This document shows positions 1-8,566 of a DNA stretch of 64,000 nucleotides, in pieces. Position 1 is the stretch's first letter. Every line of letters starts with the position of its first letter. Position numbers and translations under genes: made by a program. A model generated the notes under the pieces. The model was given only the letters and a program-made list of their open reading frames with translations. It was not told where the DNA came from and searched no databases. The stretch is from DASVXQ01 sp046727955 (GTDB lineage Bacteria > Actinomycetota > CALGFH01). The stretch spans positions 29,016-93,015 of the forward strand of contig JBKPDO010000010.1 of the NCBI GenBank assembly GCA_046727955.1, given 5' to 3'.

Positions 1-2
1 TC

Positions 3-827
3 GGCGCCATGACGGCGCTGCCCAGGCTCGCCGAGCAGCGCGCTGACGAGACTCCGGGCAGGCGCCTGGCGTCAGCCCGCTGGCGTCTCGACGTCACCGT
101 CTACTACCTGCGCAAGGTCGGCACCGCCCGCTACCTGGTCCCTGAGGAGCACGCGGTGCCCTTCGCGACCTCCGGCGACAAGGTGGTGGCAGCCGCCGTG
201 ACCGAGCTGCTCAACGGCAGGCCGCGCTACTTCGGCGCCGAGCGGCCCTTCCCCGGTGGGACTCGCCTGCTCGACCTGCGGCTGGCTGCCGGCACCGCCA
301 CCGTGAACCTGTCCCGCCAGGCGCTCCGGGCAGCCAGCCCCGACGGCTACCCACTGCAGACGCTGGTGTGGACGGTCACCCAGTTCCCTCCGGTCAAGCG
401 GGTGGTCGTGCGGGTCGAGGGGCGGTCAGGCGGCTTGCTCGACGGGCGGGAGGTGTCGGACCTTCTCGGCGCCGGCGATGGTGGCGGACAGCTCGTCCGC
501 GACCAGTCGCTGCGCGTGGCTCCCATCCTGCTCGACGAGCCGGGCGCGGAGGCGACGGTCAGCGGGGTCCGGCTTGTGGCCAGGGGCGAGGCCCGCGTCG
601 CGAGTGGTACGGTCGGCCTGCGCCTGCGGGACAGCACCGGGAGGGTCGTCTCCCAGGGTTTCGCCACGCTGGCGGTCAGCCCACCCGCGTGGGGCAGGTT
701 CTCTGGCGCGCTGGTGTTCGCGCCGCCGCCCCAGCGGCAGCTCTGGCGGATGGAGGCGTTCGAGGCCAGCCCGGTCGACGCCTCGGTGACCTACTCCGTG
801 ACCGTCCCGGTCTGGGTGGGCGGCTGA
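3..827 (+). CDS. GerMN/Gmad2 domain protein, 5' end outside window
   Basis: The frame is open to the left edge; the first ATG inside the window is at 9, but no signal peptide or lipobox follows it, so the true N-terminus is probably upstream. Residues about 25-140 (counted from that ATG) read as a GerMN domain, with YYLRKVGTARYLVPEEH and a later LVWTVTQFPPVKRVVVRVEG strand pattern. Residues about 165-270 fit Gmad2, an immunoglobulin-like domain often paired with GerMN, with LRVAPILLDEPGAEATVSG near its start. In this family the proteins are usually surface lipoproteins; a role in spore germination is known only in Firmicutes and should not be assumed here. It converges on birA across a repeat-filled gap. 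Confidence 0.75.
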   Translation, partial: GAMTALPRLAEQRADETPGRRLASARWRLDVTVYYLRKVGTARYLVPEEHAVPFATSGDKVVAAAVTELLNGRPRYFGAERPFPGGTRLLDLRLAAGTATVNLSRQALRAASPDGYPLQTLVWTVTQFPPVKRVVVRVEGRSGGLLDGREVSDLLGAGDGGGQLVRDQSLRVAPILLDEPGAEATVSGVRLVARGEARVASGTVGLRLRDSTGRVVSQGFATLAVSPPAWGRFSGALVFAPPPQRQLWRMEAFEASPVDASVTYSVTVPVWVGG

Positions 828-854
828 CTCGCCGAGACCGGCCGTCCCACACCG

Positions 855-1090
855 ACCATGGCACAGGCGCTCTTGGGGGGCCGCCGGAGGGGTCCGGGGA
901 ACCCCGAGGGCCGGAGGGGTCCGGGGAACCCCAAGGGGGTGCCCCGGTGGGTCGGGCCCCGGTGGGTCGGGTCCCAGTGGGAAGGGGGGAGCGAGCTCCC
1001 CGTACGGCACCACGGAACGATCTTGACCTTGGGGGGCGTGGGGGGAGCGAGCTCCCCCCACATGGATAGACCTGCCCCGGGCGCCGAAGC
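855..1090. repeat. Dispersed palindromic repeat block R1
   Basis: This non-coding gap between two convergent genes holds a CATGGCACAGGCGCTCTTGG box at 858, G/C-rich direct repeats (GGAGGGGTCCGGGGAACCCC twice; CGGTGGGTCGGG twice), and two hairpins of the type GGGGGAGC-GA-GCTCCCC, at 984-1001 and 1038-1061. The second is followed by ACATGGATAGACCTGCCC and a GCGC-GAA-GCGC hairpin. The same modules recur near 33.8-34.1, 36.2, 42.7, 45.1 and 58.2-58.4 kb. Confidence 0.85.
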
Positions 1091-1096
1091 GCGCTG

Positions 1097-1921
1097 TCAG
1101 ACTTCTGAGCTCACGTGCTCGACGTCAGCGGTAGCTATCTCGACCCTGGCGCCGATGTCGGTGAGGATCACCAGGTTCCCCGAGGCGGTGAGGTCGACTG
1201 CCGTGCCGACCACCGGGTCGCCGCTGAGGCGCTCGGCCCGCACCCGCCGGCCCAGCGTCTCCAGCCGGTCGCGGTAGGCGAGCAGGAGCGGCGTGGTCGG
1301 CCCCGCGCCGAGGTCGCCGTAGCCGGCCATGAAGCGCCGGCCCCACGCGCCGAGCAACTCGGCCCGGTCGACTCGACGGCCGGCCGCCAGCCCCACGCTG
1401 GTCGCCCGTCCAGCCAGCTCGGCGGGGAAGTCCATGGCCTCGCCCACGTTGACGCCCATCCCGAGCACCACCCATGGGAGCCGGCCGCCAGCCTGACCTC
1501 CGGCGCCGGCCTCGGCGAGCAGCCCGGCCGCCTTGCGCCCGTCCAGCAGCAGGTCGTTCGGCCACTTGAGGCCGACCGTCGCGCGGCTGCCCGCGGCGGC
1601 CAGGACCTGGTGGACGGTGTCGGCCAGGGCCACACCGGCGAGTGAGACGATCAGCCACGCCTGCCCGATGGCGAGCGGCGGGCGCAGCACCACCGAGACC
1701 AGCAGCGCGCTGCCCGGCGGCGCCACCCAGGCGCGCCCGAGGCGGCCCCTGCCCGCGGTCTGCTCATCCGCGACCACGGTCGCACCCTCCGGCACACCGG
1801 CCTCGGCCAGCTCCGCGGCCCGCGCCATCGTAGTCGGCAGCCTGCTGGCGATCTCCAGCGGGCTGAAGAACGGCGGCAGGGCGCGCCGCAGCGCCTCCCC
1901 GTACCCGCCGGGATCACCCAT
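1097..1921 (-). CDS. birA: Biotin--[acetyl-CoA-carboxylase] ligase
   Basis: Activates biotin with ATP and attaches it to the lysine of biotin carboxyl carrier domains. The 274-residue protein has the adenylate-binding GRGRLGR motif at residues 57-63 and the catalytic KWPNDLL segment at 119-125. It lacks the N-terminal helix-turn-helix of E. coli BirA, so it is a monofunctional ligase rather than a repressor. ATG 1921 is preferred because AGGAGG lies 10 bases upstream; a TTG at 1930 would be too close to that site. It is divergent from the pccB-accE-pccA operon, whose PccA is its obvious substrate. Confidence 0.93.
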   Translation of the reverse strand: MGDPGGYGEALRRALPPFFSPLEIASRLPTTMARAAELAEAGVPEGATVVADEQTAGRGRLGRAWVAPPGSALLVSVVLRPPLAIGQAWLIVSLAGVALADTVHQVLAAAGSRATVGLKWPNDLLLDGRKAAGLLAEAGAGGQAGGRLPWVVLGMGVNVGEAMDFPAELAGRATSVGLAAGRRVDRAELLGAWGRRFMAGYGDLGAGPTTPLLLAYRDRLETLGRRVRAERLSGDPVVGTAVDLTASGNLVILTDIGARVEIATADVEHVSSEV

Positions 1922-2009
1922 GTCCCCCAAGCCTCCTGTACGCCACTGTCTGCAAGCCTTGAGCCCCGCCGAGGCGGCCGCCGCTCGACGGGAAGCCTAT
2001 ATGGCTCTC

Positions 2010-2015
2010 TACAAT
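2010..2015 (+). promoter_or_regulatory. Candidate -10 box upstream of pccB
   Basis: TACAAT on the plus strand in the gap between divergent birA and pccB. There is no good TTGACA-like hexamer 16-18 bases upstream, so the call rests on the -10 match and the position only. Confidence 0.3.
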
Positions 2016-2198
2016 GCCTAGTGCCGACCCCGGACAACGGTTGCCCGGTCGGCGCCGGGCTCCCGTGGTCACCATCGTGCGCCATTCGGATCACCTGGCG
2101 AGGCGCCGGCCGGGCAGACGTTTGGAGGGGAGGCACAATTGTCCAGCAGGACTTGGCGAGGCGATCGTCCCGGACGAGGCCCGGGCGGGAGGTTCAGG

Positions 2199-3767
2199 GT
2201 GGCGCCACTACAGCCGAAGCCGATGAAGGAACGGATCGACGAGCTCCGCAAGCGCAAGGAGCAGGCGCTGCACGCCGGCTCCAAGCAGGCGGTCGAGACC
2301 CAGCACGCCAAGGGCAAGCTGACCGCCCGCGAGCGGATCGACGCGCTGCTCGACCCTGGCTCGTTCGTCGAGACCGACATGCTGGCGGTGCACCGCGCCA
2401 CCGCCTTCGGGATGGACGAGCGGCGTATCCCCACCGACGGCGTGGTGACCGGCTACGGCAGCATCGACGGGCGCAGGGTGTGCGTGTTCAGCCAGGACTT
2501 CACCGTGTTCGGCGGGTCGCTCGGCGAGGTCATGGCGGAGAAGATCTGCAAGCTCCAGGACCTGGCGATGCGGATGGGCGTGCCGTGCATCGGCATCAAC
2601 GACTCCGGCGGCGCCCGCATTCAGGAGGGCGTGGTGGCGCTCTCCGGTTACGCCGAGATCTTCTGGCGCAACGTGCAGGCGTCCGGGGTGGTGCCGCAGC
2701 TCTCGCTGATCATGGGGCCCTCGGCGGGCGGGGCGGTCTACTCACCCGCCATCACCGACTTCGTCTTCATGGTCAAGGAGACCTCCTACATGTTCATCAC
2801 CGGCCCTGACGTGGTGAAGGCCGTGACCGGTGAGGACGTGACCTTCGAGGAGCTCGGTGGGGCGATGACCCACGCGGTGAAGTCCGGCACCGCGCACTTC
2901 GCCGCCGAGGACGAGGACGAGTGCTTCGACCTGGTCCGCCAGCTCCTGTCGTACCTGCCGCCCAACAACATGGAGGACCCACCGCGCCGCCAGCCGACCG
3001 ACGACCCGCGCCGCGAGGACCCGACCCTTCTGGACCTGGTGCCGGACAACCCCAACCAGCCCTACGACATGCGCGAGGTCATCAAGCGCGCGGTCGACAA
3101 CGGCGAGTTCACCGAGGTCCTGCAGGCGCACGCCGAGTCGATCGTGGTCGGGTTCGCCCGCCTGAACGGCCGCCCGGTCGGGGTGGTCGGCAACCAGCCG
3201 CTGCACCTGGCCGGCGTGCTCGACATCAACGCCTCGGTCAAGGGCGCCCGCTTCGTCCGCTTCTGCGACGCCTTCAACCTCCCGATCGTCAGCTTCGTTG
3301 ACGTGCCAGGCTTCATGCCGGGCACCAACCAGGAGTGGGGCGGGATCATCCGGCACGGCGCCAAGCTGCTGTACGCCTACGCCGAGGCCACGGTCCCGCT
3401 GCTCACCGTGATCACGCGCAAGGCGTACGGCGGCGCCTACGACGTCATGTCGTCCAAGCCGCTGCGCGCCGACGTGAACCTCGCCTGGCCCAGCGCGGAG
3501 ATCGCGGTCATGGGCCCGCAGGCGGCGGTGAACATCATCTTCCGCAGGGAGATCGAGGCGGCGGCGGATCCCGGCACTCGCCGCGACGACCTGGTGGCCG
3601 AGTACACCGACCGCTTCGCCAACCCCTACATCGCGGCGGAGCGCGGCTACCTCGACGACGTGATCGAGCCCCAGACGACGCGCCCGCGGCTGATCCAGGC
3701 GCTGGAGATGTGCGTCACCAAACGCGAGACCCGCCCGCCCCGCAAGCACGGAAACATACCGCTGTGA
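2199..3767 (+). CDS. pccB: Propionyl/acyl-CoA carboxylase beta subunit (carboxyltransferase)
   Basis: Transfers carboxyl from carboxybiotin to propionyl- or acetyl-CoA. The 522-residue protein has the usual actinobacterial start region (HAKGKLTARERIDALLDPGS) and the two crotonase-fold halves. The oxyanion glycines lie in GINDSGGARIQEG and in VPGFMPGTNQEWGGIIRHGAK. GTG 2199 is chosen because GGGAGG sits 6 bases before it; the in-frame ATG at 2223 has no visible ribosome site. The stop overlaps the accE start. Propionyl-CoA is the likely substrate given the methylmalonyl-CoA mutase genes here, but the family overlaps in substrate use, so acetyl-CoA cannot be excluded. Confidence 0.93.
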   Translation: MAPLQPKPMKERIDELRKRKEQALHAGSKQAVETQHAKGKLTARERIDALLDPGSFVETDMLAVHRATAFGMDERRIPTDGVVTGYGSIDGRRVCVFSQDFTVFGGSLGEVMAEKICKLQDLAMRMGVPCIGINDSGGARIQEGVVALSGYAEIFWRNVQASGVVPQLSLIMGPSAGGAVYSPAITDFVFMVKETSYMFITGPDVVKAVTGEDVTFEELGGAMTHAVKSGTAHFAAEDEDECFDLVRQLLSYLPPNNMEDPPRRQPTDDPRREDPTLLDLVPDNPNQPYDMREVIKRAVDNGEFTEVLQAHAESIVVGFARLNGRPVGVVGNQPLHLAGVLDINASVKGARFVRFCDAFNLPIVSFVDVPGFMPGTNQEWGGIIRHGAKLLYAYAEATVPLLTVITRKAYGGAYDVMSSKPLRADVNLAWPSAEIAVMGPQAAVNIIFRREIEAAADPGTRRDDLVAEYTDRFANPYIAAERGYLDDVIEPQTTRPRLIQALEMCVTKRETRPPRKHGNIPL

Positions 3768-4081
3768 ACAGCGATAACGGCTTGGAGTCCGCCTTCGGCG
3801 GACGATCATCTGACTCCGACCGCCAGACTCGGCGGTCGGCCGCCGACCGCAGAATTCTGCGGTCGGCGGGCGGGCTGCGTTTCGAGCTACTCAAGGGCAC
3901 GCCGGAGGGGGACGAGGCCGAGGTGCTCGGGGCGGCGATCGACCGGCTGGTCGCCTGGGACCGCGGCCAGGAGTCGAGCGGCTGGGTCACCAGCGTGCGG
4001 CCCGGCATCGGCCTGCGCGCCTGGAGCCCAGGCAGCCGCTGGAGCCAGAGCCTGCGCTCGTCATGGGGCGGGGATCGTTGA
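3764..4081 (+). CDS. accE: Acyl-CoA carboxylase epsilon subunit
   Basis: Small subunit found in actinobacterial acyl-CoA carboxylases, where it tethers or activates the beta core. It is placed between beta and alpha genes, and its GTG start overlaps the pccB stop (GTGA), which implies translational coupling. The C-terminal two thirds match the family pattern: LRFELLKGTPEGDEAEVLGA, a helix, then a basic, Trp- and Ser-rich tail (AWSPGSRWSQSLRSSW). The first 38 or so residues are low in complexity and coded by palindromic DNA (see the repeat at 3840-3869), so they look like an insertion. Length is 105 residues, slightly long for the family. Subunit identity is inferred from context and tail pattern. 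Confidence 0.72.
   Translation: MNSDNGLESAFGGRSSDSDRQTRRSAADRRILRSAGGLRFELLKGTPEGDEAEVLGAAIDRLVAWDRGQESSGWVTSVRPGIGLRAWSPGSRWSQSLRSSWGGDR
3840..3869. repeat. 30-bp perfect palindrome inside accE
   Basis: A perfect 30-bp palindrome centred on GAATTC, with arms CGCCGACCGCAGAA and its complement, lies within the first 36 codons of accE. Another short hairpin, GTCCGCC-TTC-GGCGGAC at about 3788-3804, lies just upstream in the same frame. Together they code for a low-complexity N-terminal segment. Confidence 0.85.
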
Positions 4082-4143
4082 GCCAGTGAGCTACCCTTTG
4101 CGACAGCCCGGCTCGCCGGCACCGCGCATCGAGGAGGCACCCA

Positions 4144-5904
<1,761 letters not shown>

Positions 5905-5911
5905 GCCGCGG

Positions 5912-6319
5912 ATGACCTCTGTGGCCGCATGGGCGGCGGCGGCACCCGCCGCCCGCGACGCCGTGCTCGCGCTGGCCGAGCACGCGGTGGCGCTGCAGCC
6001 CGCCGCCGAGGCGGTGATCCAGTGGTACCGGCTCGACGAGCTGATCACGCCCGATCACGCCGAGGAGGGCCGCCGCGTCGAGCGGGCCTACCGTGACCTG
6101 CTGGAGCAGCTCCACCGCATGGCGCTCGACCCGGTCGTCACGGAACCGCTCAATGACCTGCTGGAACGGCACCTCGACCTGATCCGCCGCGCCACCGGCG
6201 GCTCCCGCCCACCGGAGGGGCTCGGTCGCCTCGCCGGTGAGCTGGTGAGCTTCCGCGACCTGCTGCGCCGCACCGCGCGCGTGCGGGGCCGCGCGGTCGC
6301 CGACGTCCCCGGCCTCTGA
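5912..6319 (+). CDS. Hypothetical helical protein downstream of pccA
   Basis: A 135-residue protein whose ATG lies 7 bases after the pccA stop, so it is probably co-transcribed. The sequence is Ala/Leu/Arg-rich and predicted mostly helical, with no signal peptide, no membrane segment, and no recognisable motif. Residues 40-100 (WYRLDELITPDHAEEGRR onward) could form a helical bundle. The strong third-position GC and tight spacing support a real gene. I do not recognise the family; a role linked to the carboxylase is suggested only by position. Confidence 0.6.
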   Translation: MTSVAAWAAAAPAARDAVLALAEHAVALQPAAEAVIQWYRLDELITPDHAEEGRRVERAYRDLLEQLHRMALDPVVTEPLNDLLERHLDLIRRATGGSRPPEGLGRLAGELVSFRDLLRRTARVRGRAVADVPGL

Positions 6320-6321
6320 GG

Positions 6322-6434
6322 GAGTCGGCGGTAAGGGCTCGCCGCGCAATAACTCGGCCGGTCGAGTGCCGCTCACCTCGGTGTCCTGGCCCCGGAACCA
6401 CCAAGTTGTTAGTCGGCAAGCCCTAACCGACGTC
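6322..6434. terminator. Long imperfect inverted repeat between convergent genes
   Basis: Left arm GGTAAGGGCTCGCCG (6330-6344) and right arm CGGCAAGCCCTAACC (6415-6429) pair at 13 of 15 positions, and the pairing continues inward with AATAACTCGG against CCAAGTTGTT. Position between two convergent genes suits a bidirectional terminator; it could also be a small mobile palindrome. Confidence 0.5.
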
Positions 6435-6458
6435 CGGCACCGGCCTGGGGCTGCTCGC

Positions 6459-7004
6459 TCAGCCCTCGGCGGCGGCCCGGCCCGGCCCGTAGCTGCCGTC
6501 GAGGCGGGCGCGCAGCTCGCTCAGCTCGCGCTCGAGCCGCCCCAGCTCCTCGCCCAGGTAGTCACGAGTCGGCATCTCGCCGAGCGCGAGCCGGATCGCC
6601 GCAAGCTCGCGCGCCAGGTACTCGGTGTCGGCCAGGGCGCGGGCATTGGCCCGCCGGTCGGCGAGCATCTCTTGGCGGTCGCGCTCCTCCTGACGGTTCT
6701 GCGCCAGCAGGATCAGCGGGGCCGCGTAGGACGCCTGCAGTGACAGCGCCAGGGTCAGGAGGATGAACGGGTACGGGTCGAAGGTCTTGTGGCCGAGGCG
6801 CTGCATGAGCCCGTTGTAGGCGATCCAGCCGATGACGACGACGGTCTGGAACACCAGGTACCTGGCGGTGCCGAGGAAGCGCGCGATCCCCTCGGAGAAG
6901 CGCCCGAACGCCTCGGGGTCGTAGTAGAGGGCGAACCGCGGCGGCGGTCGCCGCGGCGCGGTCAGGCTGGCCCGGCGCTGGATCCGGCGCGGCAACACGC
7001 TCAT
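6459..7004 (-). CDS. DUF1003 membrane protein
   Basis: 181-residue protein with the DUF1003 pattern: FLGTARYLVFQTVVVIGWIAYN as the first membrane segment and PFILLTLALSLQASYAAPLI as the second, then NRQEERDRQ and a charged coiled-coil tail (residues about 115-170). The function of the family is unknown; it often sits next to cytoplasmic MgtE-like proteins, as here. Its ATG overlaps the stop of the upstream MgtE-like gene by four bases (ATGA), so the two are translationally coupled and probably act together. Confidence 0.9.
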   Translation of the reverse strand: MSVLPRRIQRRASLTAPRRPPPRFALYYDPEAFGRFSEGIARFLGTARYLVFQTVVVIGWIAYNGLMQRLGHKTFDPYPFILLTLALSLQASYAAPLILLAQNRQEERDRQEMLADRRANARALADTEYLARELAAIRLALGEMPTRDYLGEELGRLERELSELRARLDGSYGPGRAAAEG

Positions 7005-8383
7005 CCCACGTGCTCCATCGGCTCGCCCCCACTCTTGCCGCCCTCGCCGCCGCCGCCCTCGCCGCCGCCCTCGCCGCTGCCGCCCTCGCCGCCGCCGTCA
7101 CCCTTGCCGTTGCCGGTCCGGCGGTCGCCGCCGTTGCCGTTTCTGCGCGTGCGGATCGGGCCACGCCGCCAGGCGGGAGGCAGCAGATGGTCGAGCACGT
7201 CGTCCACCGAGACCGCGCCCAGCAGCCTCGTCTGCTCGTCGCACACGGGCGCGGCCAGCAGGTCGTAGGTGGCCAGGTACTCGGCGACCCGTCTGGTCGG
7301 CAGGTTGGGCGAGAGCACGTCCAGGTCGGTGTCGATGAGGGACCCCAGCGGGGCTCCCGGCAGCTCACGCAGCAAACGCTGGAAGTGCGCCACGCCCAGG
7401 TAGCGGCCGGTCGGCGTCTGGTTGGGCGGCCGCACCACGAACACCTGCCCGGCCAGTGCCGGTGGCAGGTCCGGGTCGCGCACGCGGGCCAGCGCCTCGG
7501 CGACCGTGTCGCTGGCGCGCATGATCACCGGCTCGGTGGTCATCAGCCCGCCGGCCGTCTCCTCGTCGTAGACCAGCAGCCGGCGCACCGGCTCGGCCTC
7601 CTCGGGGACCATGAGCGCCAGCATCCGGGCCCGCTCCGCCTCGGACATCTTGCCCAGCAGGTCGGCCGCGTCGTCCGGGTCCATGGCCTCCAGCACGTCG
7701 GCCGCGCGCTCGTCGCCCAGGCGCGCCAGCAGGCCCGCCTGCACCTCCTCGGGAAGTTGCTCCAGCGTTGCCGCCAAGCGGTCGTCGTCCAGCTCGGCGG
7801 CCATCTCCTCGCGCGTCTCGGTGGGCAGAGCGAGCAGCGCGGCCGCCACGTCGGCGGGCCGCAGGTCCGCCAGGGCGGCGAGGCGCGACTCCGCCGATTC
7901 CCCGGCCTCCAGTCCGGCCACCATGTCCCAGGGCAGGCGCAGGTGGCGGGCGCGACGCCACGGCCGCAGGCCCGATCCAGGCTCTACGACGTCCAGTGCC
8001 GAGACCACCCAGCCCTCGCGGATCTGGCTGATGGCCACGTCGTTGATGCGGTACACCCGGCCCGTCTCGCGGTGCCGCACGCGCGCGTCCACCAGCTCTC
8101 CCAGCACCAGCGTCTCGCCGGCGCGCAGCTCGAAGGGGCGGAGGTTCACCGTGCCCGTGGTCAGCGTGGCCCCGCTCGCGTCCAGCTCGCGAACCCGGCC
8201 CATGGCGATGAAGATCGGCCGGCGCTGGACCCAGACGGTGAGCCCGAGCACCACGGGCGGCGAGCCCGGGGCGGCCCTGGCGATCACGACGTCCGCGATT
8301 CGACCGATCATCTCCCCGCTCGGCGCTCGTACCGGCAGGCGGGCCAAGCGCGAGACAAAGAGCTGCTCGCTCGATAAAGCCAC
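7001..8383 (-). CDS. MgtE intracellular-domain/CBS protein lacking the membrane channel
   Basis: 460 residues: an N-terminal PRC-barrel-like segment (about 1-90), an MgtE N domain of helical repeats (about 160-290, with EEMAAELDDDRLAATLEQLP and DVLEAMDPDDAADLLGKM), and paired CBS domains (about 290-420). It ends in a Gly/Glu-rich, low-complexity tail. The five-helix Mg2+ channel of true MgtE is absent, so this is a soluble sensor-like relative. GTG 8383 is preferred: it is preceded by a perfect AGGAGGTGA at a 5-base spacing, whereas the GTG at 8392 lies within that site. It is coupled to the DUF1003 gene downstream. Confidence 0.88.
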   Translation of the reverse strand: MALSSEQLFVSRLARLPVRAPSGEMIGRIADVVIARAAPGSPPVVLGLTVWVQRRPIFIAMGRVRELDASGATLTTGTVNLRPFELRAGETLVLGELVDARVRHRETGRVYRINDVAISQIREGWVVSALDVVEPGSGLRPWRRARHLRLPWDMVAGLEAGESAESRLAALADLRPADVAAALLALPTETREEMAAELDDDRLAATLEQLPEEVQAGLLARLGDERAADVLEAMDPDDAADLLGKMSEAERARMLALMVPEEAEPVRRLLVYDEETAGGLMTTEPVIMRASDTVAEALARVRDPDLPPALAGQVFVVRPPNQTPTGRYLGVAHFQRLLRELPGAPLGSLIDTDLDVLSPNLPTRRVAEYLATYDLLAAPVCDEQTRLLGAVSVDDVLDHLLPPAWRRGPIRTRRNGNGGDRRTGNGKGDGGGEGGSGEGGGEGGGGEGGKSGGEPMEHVG

Positions 8384-8541
8384 CCCGGTCACCTCCTCGT
8401 CATGGCAGGCCCGGGGGGCTGTCGGGGCTAACTAGCCCCCCGGCGCGTCCTTGTGGTCGGCCCTGGACGGGCCACTATGGCCAGCGCTCATCGCTACTCG
8501 CGTCGCTCCAGTCAGTCAGTCTGTCTGTCTTCCAGTGCTCA

Positions 8542-8555
8542 CCGCCCTGAGGCGG
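8542..8555 (-). terminator. Hairpin just after metH
   Basis: CCGCC-CTGA-GGCGG hairpin 12 bases beyond the metH stop; no T-run follows, so terminator function is only likely by position. Confidence 0.35.
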
Positions 8556-8566
8556 ACGAATTCAGG

